Both the position numbers and the translations under genes were made by a program. From Edaphobacter bradus (GTDB lineage: Bacteria > Acidobacteriota > Terriglobia > Terriglobales > Acidobacteriaceae), in NCBI RefSeq assembly GCF_025685645.1, contig NZ_JAGSYF010000004.1, positions 372,001-436,000 of the forward strand: a DNA stretch of 64,000 bases, in the 5' to 3' direction. This document shows, piece after piece, positions 7,991 through 16,117 of this stretch (within the stretch, counting starts at the first letter, position 1; every line of letters begins with the position of its first letter). Under the pieces are notes generated by a model. That model had not been told where the DNA came from, ran no database searches, and saw only the letters and a program-made list of their open reading frames with translations.

Positions 7991-9805
7991 TCAGGGTTGA
8001 GCGTAGACGCGGTAGACCTCCAGGCCCTGCGAGTCATAGAGGAACAGGGGCTTGTAGACGCGGCCGGCGAGGTAGTGGTCGAGCGAGGCGGTGTCGCTGG
8101 AGCGGATGACGAGGATGTGATCGCCGGAAGGGACGCCGTCGGTGGTGTAGTGGACGGTGGGTTCGTTGCGGTAGAAGGCAAGCCCGTAGTCGAGGTCGCG
8201 GCGGACGCCTTCGACCGCGACGGTTTTGACGTCGGGGGCCTGGCGCTGAATCTCACGGGCGAGCGGGCGGGCGGAGTAGTTGAGGTCGAGGTCCTTGCCG
8301 TGGAAGCCGAGGAGGAAGACGAGGATTCCAATGACCGGGATGAGTGTGGCGTAGCAGACCTGCGGGATGCTCCAGCGGCGAATGATGAGGAAGACGATGG
8401 CAGCCGCGGCCAGTGCAGCGACGGCGGCGATGGCGAGCCACTGCGCGGAGGGTACCAGGGTTTCATACTTCATGTGCTGCGGTGCGAGCACGAGGACAAA
8501 GACGAAAATGCCGGAGAGAGCCGCGTGCGACCAGAGAAGCCATCGCGGAAGGCCACAGGGGCGCATGCGGTTGAGGTAGTCGGCGGCGAGGATGGTGATG
8601 GGCGGGATGGAGGGAAGGATGTAGCCGGGAAGTTTTGACCCCGAGAAGGAGAAGAAGAGGATGGGGAAGAGCGCCCACAGGACAAGGAACTCAGGAAAGG
8701 CGTCGCCGGCGCGGGAGTGGCCGAGGTAGCGCTGGGGATGGTGTCGGACCTTCCACTCGGCGATGGAGATTTCGATGGAGTCGACCATGGCTCTGATGGC
8801 GATGACGGTCCATGGCATGAGGCCGATGAGAACGACGGCTAGGTAATACCAGAAGGGCTGGTGGTGCTGATAGCGATTTGTAGCGAAGCGCTCGAGGTTG
8901 TGTTCGAGGAAGAAGAGGCGGTAGAAGGTCGGGTTGCGCCTCTGGACCGCGATAAACCAGGGCAGCACCATGGCGAAGTAGAGGATGAGTCCGGGAAGCC
9001 AGATGGTGCGGCGGAGAAGCGACCACTCGCGCCGAAGGCCGGCGAAGAGAAGGATGATGGCGAGAGCGAGAAACGGCGCGACCGGACCTTTTGCGAGGGT
9101 CGCCGCGGCTCCAAAGAAGTAAAGGTCGAAGAGCCAGAATTTTTTCCCGGTCTCGTACCATGCGTACCAGCCAAGCATTCCAATGCAGAAGGGCGCGGCG
9201 AGCTGCATGTCGGTGGAGGCCCCGCGGGAGAAGCTGACGATGGCGACGCAGGAGATGGTGATGAGGGCGGCGTCGAGATGGCCTCCAGGACGGAAGCGAC
9301 GCATGTGGAGAAAGATGAGAATGATGAGAGCGAAGGCTCCTGAGGAAGAGGGGATGCGGGCCGCCCAGTCGGAGACGCCGAACTCCTTGAAGAAGCCCAT
9401 CGCGCGCCAGTAGTAGAGGGCGGGCTTTTCGAGCCAGGGTCGGCCGTAGAGGGTGGGGGTGACGGTTCCGCCGACGAGGCAGTGGAAGGAGTCGCGGACG
9501 CTGGTGAGGCTGAGATCGCGCGGGAAGGACTTGGCATCGACCGCGTGGCAGGCCGCCGAGTGGGCCTCGAGCATTTCACGGGCGATCTGCGCATAACGGG
9601 GCTCGTCGGCGCCGACAAGGCCGAGCTGGTCGCCGCCAAAGGAGGGGATGAGCCCGTAGAGCAGAAGGAAGCCGCTGACGAGGATGAGGATGATCAACTC
9701 GCGCGTGGCGACGGTGTCAGGGTGCTGGGCGAAGCGTCGCAGCCAGTCGAGGGCCGGACGCGAACGCGAGACGGCGGGGCCAGCGGATTGTTCAAGTTCG
9801 TTCAT
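7991..9805 (-). CDS. ArnT/PMT-like membrane glycosyltransferase (GT39/GT83 type)
   Basis: A polytopic inner-membrane protein of 604 residues with about 11-13 hydrophobic segments. The first periplasmic loop has the GADEPRYAQIAREML motif typical of the PMT/ArnT superfamily, which transfers sugars from polyprenyl-phosphate donors. A C-terminal soluble region follows the last membrane segment (VAVEGVRRDLDYGLAFYRNEP). The start at 9805 avoids overlap with the upstream gene and has AGGGA close by; it lies 23 bp after the nrnA stop, so the gene is last in the DUF503-rbfA-nrnA group. The acceptor (lipid A, protein or other glycan) cannot be told from sequence. Confidence 0.88.
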   Translation of the reverse strand: MNELEQSAGPAVSRSRPALDWLRRFAQHPDTVATRELIILILVSGFLLLYGLIPSFGGDQLGLVGADEPRYAQIAREMLEAHSAACHAVDAKSFPRDLSLTSVRDSFHCLVGGTVTPTLYGRPWLEKPALYYWRAMGFFKEFGVSDWAARIPSSSGAFALIILIFLHMRRFRPGGHLDAALITISCVAIVSFSRGASTDMQLAAPFCIGMLGWYAWYETGKKFWLFDLYFFGAAATLAKGPVAPFLALAIILLFAGLRREWSLLRRTIWLPGLILYFAMVLPWFIAVQRRNPTFYRLFFLEHNLERFATNRYQHHQPFWYYLAVVLIGLMPWTVIAIRAMVDSIEISIAEWKVRHHPQRYLGHSRAGDAFPEFLVLWALFPILFFSFSGSKLPGYILPSIPPITILAADYLNRMRPCGLPRWLLWSHAALSGIFVFVLVLAPQHMKYETLVPSAQWLAIAAVAALAAAAIVFLIIRRWSIPQVCYATLIPVIGILVFLLGFHGKDLDLNYSARPLAREIQRQAPDVKTVAVEGVRRDLDYGLAFYRNEPTVHYTTDGVPSGDHILVIRSSDTASLDHYLAGRVYKPLFLYDSQGLEVYRVYAQP

Positions 9806-9828
9806 TTCCCTGATGGAGCGAGACAAGG

Positions 9829-10800
9829 CTAACAAAGTCCAGTGCGAAGTTGGGTCAAGATCCGTTCGGTGGCTGCGTGCAGCGGGCCGTCGATGGTGCA
9901 TCCGCTGGCGCTGCGGTGGCCGCCTCCGCCGAAGGTCTCGGCAATCTGGGCTACGTCAACCTTTCCTTTGCTGCGAATACTGAGCCGGAACTGACTGGCT
10001 GAGGGCAATTCGCGAAGAAAGACGGCGGATTCGACGCCGTCGATGCTGATGAGGTAATTGACGACGCCTTCGCAGTCTTCGGCTCCTGCTCCGGCGGTCT
10101 CCATGTCGTTGTTGGTGACCCAGCTCCAGGCGAGGGGACCGTCGCACTGGAGGTTGGAGAGAGCGGTGCCCAGCAGGCGAATCTTGCTGGCGGGATTGGA
10201 GAAGTAGATGTCGCGGGCGATCTGGCTTGGGTTGGCGCCGTGGGCGGCGAGGTCGTGGGCCAGGGCGAAGGTTTCTGCGTTGGTGCTTGAGTAGGTGAAG
10301 GAGCCGGTGTCGGAGAGGATGGCCGTATAGAGGCAGGTGGCCATCGAGGGAGTGATCCGGACACGGGCGGCCACGGCGATGCGGTAGATCATGGCGGCCA
10401 CGGCACAGGCATGCTCGTCGATCCAGTTCAGCGTGCCGAAGGGTCGGCCGCTGGCGTGATGGTCGATATTGATCAGGCAGCGGCCTTCGAGTCCAGCGAG
10501 GCCGGTACGGGGAATGCCATCGCACTCGAGCACGATGACAGGGAGAGCAAGATCGTGGGCGACGGCAGAGACCGAGGGAGCGATCCGGATACGGTCGACG
10601 CCGGGCAGCGTCCGGTAGATGAGAGGCACGGCGTCGGCGAAGACGATGTGGACCGGACGGCCGAGCTGGTCAAGGATCTCGGCGAGCGCGAGTGCGGATC
10701 CCACGGAATCGCCATCGGGGCGGGCGTGCGAGGTGATAACGAACCCTGGGCTGGAGCGGAAGGCTTTCAGCAAGGCGGCGATGGAGACTTCCTGGGTCAT
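9829..10800 (-). CDS. nrnA: DHH-family oligoribonuclease / PAP phosphatase (NrnA-like)
   Basis: A cytosolic phosphoesterase of 323 residues with DHH and DHHA1 domains. Metal-binding motifs are visible in order: SHARPDGDSVGSALAL, IVLECDG, NIDHHASG (the DHH signature) and SDTGSFTYSST. The C-terminal substrate-binding GGGGHRSASG is also present. The family degrades nanoRNA and hydrolyses 3'-phosphoadenosine 5'-phosphate, a by-product of PAPS-dependent sulfur assimilation. Its ATG overlaps the rbfA stop (ATGA), indicating translational coupling. Confidence 0.93.
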   Translation of the reverse strand: MTQEVSIAALLKAFRSSPGFVITSHARPDGDSVGSALALAEILDQLGRPVHIVFADAVPLIYRTLPGVDRIRIAPSVSAVAHDLALPVIVLECDGIPRTGLAGLEGRCLINIDHHASGRPFGTLNWIDEHACAVAAMIYRIAVAARVRITPSMATCLYTAILSDTGSFTYSSTNAETFALAHDLAAHGANPSQIARDIYFSNPASKIRLLGTALSNLQCDGPLAWSWVTNNDMETAGAGAEDCEGVVNYLISIDGVESAVFLRELPSASQFRLSIRSKGKVDVAQIAETFGGGGHRSASGCTIDGPLHAATERILTQLRTGLC

Positions 10801-11207
10801 GATTTGGGTTTGGGCTCGTCCGGTTGCTTAGATGCCTGCAGTTTCTGATCGCGTTTGCGGATCCGGCCGAGGAGCTCGTCCATACGGCCGGAGATCTTCT
10901 CAGAGCGATCAATGGCAAAGGTGAGGTCGGGGACGTGACGGACGCCCATGCGCTCGCGGAGCTGTGAGCGAATGTACGCACGGGCGGTCATCAGGCCGGC
11001 GAGCGTGGACTGCTCCTCCTGCTCGCTGCCGTAAACGGCGACATAGATGCGAGCGGACTTGCCGCCGGGGGCGAGTACGACGTCGGTGACGTAGCTGGGG
11101 GCGATTCTGGGATCAGAGAGCTCTCCCTCGAGCATCGCCCCTATCTCTTCGGAGAACGTATTGGCGACGCGGCTGCGGTGGTGCGCTCTGGCTCGTTGTT
11201 CAGGCAT
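10797..11207 (-). CDS. rbfA: 30S ribosome-binding factor A
   Basis: This small KH-like protein (136 residues) helps mature the 30S subunit and 16S rRNA 5' end. The N-terminal HRSRVANTFSEEIGAMLEGELSDPRI and the VRHVPDLTFAIDRSEKISGRMDELL segment are family hallmarks. A charged tail (KRDQKLQASKQPDEPKPKS) extends beyond the core. It overlaps nrnA by 4 nt and lies about 70 bp downstream of a DUF503 gene, a common neighbourhood for rbfA. infB and nusA, often nearby, are absent. Confidence 0.95.
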   Translation of the reverse strand: MPEQRARAHHRSRVANTFSEEIGAMLEGELSDPRIAPSYVTDVVLAPGGKSARIYVAVYGSEQEEQSTLAGLMTARAYIRSQLRERMGVRHVPDLTFAIDRSEKISGRMDELLGRIRKRDQKLQASKQPDEPKPKS

Positions 11208-11277
11208 AAACCGAAATTACTGGTAGTAAACGTTTGAGGATATCAGAGTCGGGGCGATCCCCCTAGCGGGTGCGGGA

Positions 11278-11583
11278 TTATTCGGGCAGAACCTCGGCCC
11301 AGGAGTCGAGGATCTCGGCTCCATGGGCGTGGGCGATGCGGTGGGCAGCCTGGTCGATCTGCTGGAGCTGGCCGGTGAGATAGCTGGAAGAGGAGGAGAT
11401 TGCAGCGACTCCAAGGGTTGCGCGGTTCCAGACGGTACCTTCATCAAGCTCGGCGATGGCTAAGTTAAAGGAATTACGGAGCTTGTCTTTGATGGATCGG
11501 ACGACCTGGCGGCGGTCCTTGAGCGACTGAGCGTGGGGGATCTCGATCTCAAGGGTAAGGCGCGCGAGGGGCATGACGGCCAT
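11278..11583 (-). CDS. DUF503 family protein (YlxP-like)
   Basis: About 101 residues. LARLTLEIEIPHAQSLKDRRQVVRSIKDKLRNSFNLAIAE-type spacing, and WNRATLGVAAISSS later on, match DUF503, a small ferredoxin-like-fold family often encoded beside rbfA in bacteria. Start choice is uncertain: ATG at 11583 (MAVMPLARL) or at 11574 (MPLARL). Neither has a clear Shine-Dalgarno sequence, and the frame stays open into the preceding EAL gene. It is probably co-transcribed with rbfA. Confidence 0.85.
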   Translation of the reverse strand: MAVMPLARLTLEIEIPHAQSLKDRRQVVRSIKDKLRNSFNLAIAELDEGTVWNRATLGVAAISSSSSYLTGQLQQIDQAAHRIAHAHGAEILDSWAEVLPE

Positions 11584-11632
11584 TGTCGCAGGTGGGCTGC
11601 TGGTGTGGAATGGCTCGGCGCGATTTGTGGGA

Positions 11633-12946
11633 TTACCAGCGGGAGGGGATGGTGAAGGTCCCGCTGTCTCCGTCCGGGGACCAAGGAATGGGAGCACTGG
11701 CCTCAATGAGCTGTTGGTGCTCGTTCCGGCTGGTGCGGAGGGCCTCCTCGTAGCGTTTGTGTTCGGTGATGTCGACGACGGAGACGGAGATGCCGATGAC
11801 TTCGCCGGCTTCGTCGCGCGCCGGCTGGCAGGAGATGAGGAAGGTGTCGCCGCGTTTGCCCGGAGCGTGGCCGAGGCTCACAAACTCGACTCCCGCGATT
11901 GACTCTCCTTCGATGGCGCGGAGAAAGCAGGGCTCGAGGGCCTGGAACATCTGCGGGAGAATCTCTGAGATGTGACGGCCGAGATGTTCGGCGACAGAGA
12001 GATAATTGATCTCGGCGAGGCGCTGGTTGATGCTGGCGTAGCGAAGGTGGCGATCGAGGAAGCAGAGGCCAACGGGCGCTCCGTCGTAGATAGCCTGGAG
12101 CTGCGCGAGTTGCTGGTTGGGGCGCAAGTTGATTCGCTCGGGGGAGCGTTCCGACGGCGAGTCGGCGGCGATGGTGGTCTCTGGCTGCGACATCTCCGCG
12201 ATGAGGCGGTTGAGGTTCGACGCAGGAGCCGGGCTGCCAAAGAGGAGGCCCTGTCCGAAGTCGCAGCCTTGCCAGAGGAGCATGTCGGCTTGTGCCTTGG
12301 TTTCGACGCCTTCGGCGACGGTGACGAGTCCGAGGCTGTTGCCGAGACCGACGACCGCGGCGACGATCTTGCGGCTCTCGCGAGAGTGAATCATCGATTG
12401 GACGAACCCTGCGTCAACCTTGATCTCGTCGAAGGGAAGGGCCTGGAGATGAAGGAGGCTCGAGTAGCCGGTTCCGAAATCGTCAAGGGCAAGGCGGGCC
12501 CCGAGGGATTTGAGCTCATAGGCGATGGCCCGGGCCTGATCAATGTTGTGTAGCAGTGCGCTCTCGGTGACCTCGAAGATGACGCGGTGCAGAGGAAATC
12601 CGCCCCGGCGCGCTGCGAGCGCAAGCTGCTCGGGAAGCGACGGGTCATGGAACTGGGTCGGAGAGATGTTAACAGAGAGGGTGAGGTGCTCAGGCAGCGT
12701 GGTGGCTGCATCGAAGGTGATGCGAAGCATGCTCTGGACGAGGGGCCCGATGAGGCCGGTGCTCTCGGCCAAGGGGATGAACTCGCTCGGGGGGACAAGG
12801 CCGTGCGCAGGATGCTGCCAGCGCGCGAGCACTTCGAAGCCCGTGAGCTGGCCGGTGCGCAGCTCGACAAGAGGCTGGAAGAAAGGCACGATCTCGTCAC
12901 CGCCGTATATTGCTCTGCGGAGGTCAGTTTCGCTATCGACGGCCAT
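11633..12946 (-). CDS. EAL-domain c-di-GMP phosphodiesterase with C-terminal PAS
   Basis: The 437-residue protein has an EAL domain (about residues 10-255) followed by a PAS domain (about 280-395), the reverse of the usual order. EAL signature positions are kept: EVLARW (EVL variant of EAL), NISPTQF, FEVTESAL, DDFGTGYSS, IKVDAGFV, VAEGVET and QGCDFGQG. Active c-di-GMP hydrolysis is therefore likely. No GGDEF domain or membrane segment is seen. After the PAS domain the chain continues with LRTSRNEHQQLIEASAPIPW, which resembles the start of another PAS, but stops within about 25 residues, so the C-terminus may be shortened. Confidence 0.88.
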   Translation of the reverse strand: MAVDSETDLRRAIYGGDEIVPFFQPLVELRTGQLTGFEVLARWQHPAHGLVPPSEFIPLAESTGLIGPLVQSMLRITFDAATTLPEHLTLSVNISPTQFHDPSLPEQLALAARRGGFPLHRVIFEVTESALLHNIDQARAIAYELKSLGARLALDDFGTGYSSLLHLQALPFDEIKVDAGFVQSMIHSRESRKIVAAVVGLGNSLGLVTVAEGVETKAQADMLLWQGCDFGQGLLFGSPAPASNLNRLIAEMSQPETTIAADSPSERSPERINLRPNQQLAQLQAIYDGAPVGLCFLDRHLRYASINQRLAEINYLSVAEHLGRHISEILPQMFQALEPCFLRAIEGESIAGVEFVSLGHAPGKRGDTFLISCQPARDEAGEVIGISVSVVDITEHKRYEEALRTSRNEHQQLIEASAPIPWSPDGDSGTFTIPSRW

Positions 12947-12955
12947 AAGTCATGA

Positions 12956-12997
12956 GCATAGTAAACGGTAACGTGGGCATAGTAAACGGTAACGTGG
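12956..12997. repeat. Two tandem 21-bp repeats upstream of the EAL gene
   Basis: The unit GCATAGTAAACGGTAACGTGG occurs twice without spacing (12956-12976 and 12977-12997). It lies 10 bp before the EAL start codon on the minus strand, in the 5' leader or promoter of that gene. It could be a regulator binding site or a simple slippage duplication. Confidence 0.7.
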
Positions 12998-13049
12998 AAG
13001 TCCCCTGCACGATGAAAGGGGTATTCCCTTCAATAAGAGGGGCATGTAT

Positions 13050-13096
13050 ACTCCGCCGACTGTGCGAAGTGCGGCGAGTCAGCCAGTCGGCGGAGT
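13050..13096. promoter_or_regulatory. 12-bp perfect inverted repeat in a divergent intergenic region
   Basis: ACTCCGCCGACT (13050-13061) and its exact complement (13085-13096) are separated by 23 bp. The element sits in the 376-bp gap between the EAL gene (minus) and the HemD-GAF-ANTAR gene (plus). No T-run follows, so it looks more like an operator or RNA structure than a terminator. The rest of the gap shows no convincing ORF. Confidence 0.45.
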
Positions 13097-13322
13097 AAGC
13101 GGGTTGTATTGGCGGTAGGGAGACGATTTTCGGACAGGTTTTTTCGATCAGGCAGGTTGCTGCGATACTAAGGACAAAGCTACCGCGCAGAGATTGCAGA
13201 CTGGATCTTATTGAGCGGTTTCCGCGTCGAGTAAGTATCTGCAGGAAAATAAGCACAAAGAGTCCTGATTGGGCCACGACGCCCGATGAGCCGATGGCCC
13301 AGGAAGCATTTCGGAGAGAACG

Positions 13323-14960
13323 ATGGCACCCGCAAGTTTTGATGGATTGAGGGTTTTGTCGCTGGAGTCGCGTCGCGCCGCTGAAGTGGCGAAGCTGATC
13401 CGCACCTACGGCGGTGAACCCCTTGTTGTTCCGGCGATGCGTGAAGTTCCGCTGGAGTCGAGCCGCGCAGCAATGGACTTTGCCGCGAGGTTGATTGCGG
13501 GCGAGTTCGATCTCGTGATTTTCTTGACCGGCGTCGGTGTGCGCGCCCTGTTGTCGGTCGCAGAGGGGCAGTATCCTCGCGAGGTGTTTCTAGCGGCGTT
13601 GCGCAAGGTGAAGATTGCGGCTCGCGGGCCGAAGCCGGTGGCGGCGCTGAGAGAGCTGGACGTGCCTATTGCGGTGACGGCTCCGGAGCCGAATACGTGG
13701 CGCGAGATGATGTCGGTCATCGAGAGCGAGTTTGGCGAGACGCTCGGCGATTTTCGGGTCGCGGTGCAGGAGTACGGCGTGTCGAATCCGGAGTTGCTGG
13801 AGGTCCTTGCGGAACGATGCCGCGAGGTGACGAAGGTTCCGGTGTACCAGTGGGCTCTGCCGGAGGACCTCCAGCCGTTGCGTGAGGCGGTGCTTGGCGT
13901 CGCGAAAGGCGGAGTCGATGTTGTGCTCTTCATGACGGCGGCGCAGGTGATCCATCTGTTCCAGATTGCAAACCAGATGAAGTGCGAGGAGGAACTCATT
14001 GCCGGTTTGCAGTCCGTTGTGGTGGCCTCGATTGGGCCGACGACGACGGAAGAGCTGAAGAGATATGGGGTGAAGCCGGACTTTGAGCCGTCGCATCCGA
14101 AGATGGGATTCCTGGTGAATGAGACTGCGCAGAAGGCTCATAAGCTGCTGGAGCAGAAACGTGGCAGCGTCAGCCAGAGCACGGGCACGCGTCAGGCGGG
14201 GTTGAGAAAGACGTCGAAGGCGGACGCCAAGGGTGACGAATTGACGCCGATCGCGTTTCTGCACGAGATTGGCAGCAGGATCGCCGCAGCGGACTCGCTG
14301 CATGTGGTGCTGGATCGCATCGTGGAGTTTGTGACGACGGTGATTCCGTGCGACTCGTGCTTCATTTACGTCCTGGAAGGGAGGAAGCTGGTGCTGCGTG
14401 CTTCGAAGAATCCGCACGCGGATCTTGTGGACCGGCTGGGAATGCGAGTCGGACAGGGCATTACGGGGTGGGTGGCCGAGCATAAGGAGCCTGTGGCGAT
14501 TGCGGCGAACGCATCGGAAGATCCGAGGTTCAAGGCGTTCAAAAATGTGCCGGAGGACAAGTTCGAGGCGATGCTGAGCGTGCCGATTCTGTGCGCTAGC
14601 AAGACGGTGGGCGTCATCAATCTGCAGCATCGGCTGTCGTACAAGCACACGGCAAACGAAGTGAGGATGCTGTCGATGATCGGCTTCCTGGTGGGAGCGG
14701 AGATAGAGCGCGTCAGGCTGGAGAGCGAGAATACGGAGCTTGCAGGGCGGCTGGAGACGCGCAGGGCGGTAGAGCGAGCGAAGGGGATTCTGCAGCGCGA
14801 CCTCGGGGTGAGTGAGGAAGAGGCCTACCGAATGATGCAGCGGGAGAGCCGGCAGCGGCGGAAATCGATGCTGGAGATTGCTGAGGTAATCCTGCTGGGT
14901 GAGGAGATCAGGAAGGGGCAGGCTACAGCGGAGCGTGAGACCGCGAAGGCCCGCTCATAA
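13323..14960 (+). CDS. Uroporphyrinogen-III synthase-GAF-ANTAR fusion protein
   Basis: A 545-residue fusion. Residues about 6-275 are a HemD-like domain (LSLESRRAAEVAKLI, IFLTGVGVRAL, FMTAAQVIHLF, VVASIGPTTTEELKRYGV). A Lys/Ser-rich linker (276-305) leads to a GAF domain (about 306-465; CDSCFIYVLEG, GQGITGWVAEHKEPV, SVPILCASKTVGVINLQ). An ANTAR domain (about 474-530; RRAVERAKGILQRDLGVSEE, AYRMMQRESRQRR) ends the protein. ANTAR domains bind paired RNA hairpins to prevent termination. The fusion could be a tetrapyrrole-responsive antiterminator, with HemD either catalytic or a ligand sensor; this is inference. No heme-pathway gene adjoins it. The ATG has GAGAA upstream. Confidence 0.9.
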   Translation: MAPASFDGLRVLSLESRRAAEVAKLIRTYGGEPLVVPAMREVPLESSRAAMDFAARLIAGEFDLVIFLTGVGVRALLSVAEGQYPREVFLAALRKVKIAARGPKPVAALRELDVPIAVTAPEPNTWREMMSVIESEFGETLGDFRVAVQEYGVSNPELLEVLAERCREVTKVPVYQWALPEDLQPLREAVLGVAKGGVDVVLFMTAAQVIHLFQIANQMKCEEELIAGLQSVVVASIGPTTTEELKRYGVKPDFEPSHPKMGFLVNETAQKAHKLLEQKRGSVSQSTGTRQAGLRKTSKADAKGDELTPIAFLHEIGSRIAAADSLHVVLDRIVEFVTTVIPCDSCFIYVLEGRKLVLRASKNPHADLVDRLGMRVGQGITGWVAEHKEPVAIAANASEDPRFKAFKNVPEDKFEAMLSVPILCASKTVGVINLQHRLSYKHTANEVRMLSMIGFLVGAEIERVRLESENTELAGRLETRRAVERAKGILQRDLGVSEEEAYRMMQRESRQRRKSMLEIAEVILLGEEIRKGQATAERETAKARS

Positions 14961-14963
14961 GCG

Positions 14964-15494
14964 TCAGTCGCCGAGGGTGTAAGGCAGGGCGAAGCGGCCT
15001 ATCTGGATGAAGGTGTGGTCGGACGGGGGCAGGATGCGGAAGGATTCGACGCGCGATCCAGTGGGAAGGCGATGGGCGATGGCTGTACCGCGCTCGGCTC
15101 CGGTGGCGGCGTCGTAGAAGCTGACTGCGAGGGTGTCATCGTCTTTGCGGTGCCAACCGAGGACGTAGTTGCCGCGGGTGAGGGCGATGTTGTCGATGGT
15201 GATGGGGGACTGGACGAGAAGGTAGTGGGAATATTTCCCGTCGGCGGAGTAGCCGGCGGTAATGAGGACGACTCCGGCGATGAGCTTGCCGTGCGCGTTG
15301 ATGATGCCGGAGGCGGTGCGCATCTCGGTCTCGATGCGCTCTTTTTCGACCTGTGCTCGAGCGGGCAGGGCTGAGGCGAGTTCGGAGGGAGTGGCGGCGC
15401 GCCAGTTCTCGTGGTTCTGCGCGAGAAGGCAGAGGGGTGATGTGAGCGCGAGGGCAAGAACGAGGAAGCGTGTCTTCATAGAGAGCCGTTTCAT
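14964..15494 (-). CDS. Secreted protein of unknown function
   Basis: The 176-residue product has a signal peptide (MKTRFLVLALALTSPLCLLAQ) and a soluble part predicted to be beta-rich (GKLIAGVVLITAGYSADGKYSHYLLVQ, NYVLGWHRKDDDTLAVSFYDA). It starts by a 4-nt ATGA overlap with the response-regulator stop; a second in-frame ATG at 15479 would give MKTRFLV directly. As third gene of a kinase-regulator operon it may be an output or accessory of that system, but no family is recognised. Confidence 0.75.
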   Translation of the reverse strand: MKRLSMKTRFLVLALALTSPLCLLAQNHENWRAATPSELASALPARAQVEKERIETEMRTASGIINAHGKLIAGVVLITAGYSADGKYSHYLLVQSPITIDNIALTRGNYVLGWHRKDDDTLAVSFYDAATGAERGTAIAHRLPTGSRVESFRILPPSDHTFIQIGRFALPYTLGD

Positions 15495-16117
15495 TTTAGA
15501 TGGACGATGCCGCGTTGAATGGCTACGGTGGCGGCGTTGGTGCGGTCGCTGACGCCGAGTTTGCCGAGCAGGTTGTTGATGTGCGATTTGACGGTGGCCT
15601 CGGAGATGTTGAGGTCGGAGGCAATCTCCTTGTTGGAGCGGCCGGCGACGATGCGTTCCAGAACCTCGTGCTCGCGCGTGGTGAGGGCCTGGCCGCTCAT
15701 GCGCTCGGCGAGCTTTTCGGCGATGGGAGCGGCGATGCGGGTCTTGCCGGAGTGGACGGCGCGGATGGTGGAGGTGAGTTCTTCGACGGTCATGCCCTTG
15801 AGGAGATAGGCCTTGGCGCCGGCCTGCAGTGCGCGATAGATGTCCTCGTCGCCGTCGAAGGTGGTGAGGACGACGAAGCGGGCGGCGGGGTCTTCGGCGC
15901 GGATGCGGAGGATGGCATCGACGCCGCCGAGTTTCGGGAGCTGAAGGTCCATGAGGGTGACGTCGGGGCGCAGAGAGCGATGAAGCCTGATGGCTTCGAG
16001 GCCATCGCTGGCTTCGCCGATCACCTCGATCCCGGGCGTGATGTTGAGGAGAGCGACGAGGCCCTGGCGGACGACGTGGTGGTCATCGACGACGAGGATG
16101 CGGATGCTTTCAGGCAT
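15491..16117 (-). CDS. NarL/FixJ-type response regulator
   Basis: 208 residues: a CheY-like receiver (RILVVDDHHVVRQGL; phospho-acceptor Asp57 in LMDLQLP; conserved Thr and Lys at VLTTFDG and AYLLKG) and a LuxR helix-turn-helix (LTTREHEVLERIVAGRSNKEIASDL, then ATVKSHINNLLGKLGV). It overlaps the kinase gene by 8 nt, so the two are a cognate pair. Phosphorylation by the upstream HisKA_3 kinase is the expected input. Targets are unknown. Confidence 0.95.
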   Translation of the reverse strand: MPESIRILVVDDHHVVRQGLVALLNITPGIEVIGEASDGLEAIRLHRSLRPDVTLMDLQLPKLGGVDAILRIRAEDPAARFVVLTTFDGDEDIYRALQAGAKAYLLKGMTVEELTSTIRAVHSGKTRIAAPIAEKLAERMSGQALTTREHEVLERIVAGRSNKEIASDLNISEATVKSHINNLLGKLGVSDRTNAATVAIQRGIVHLK

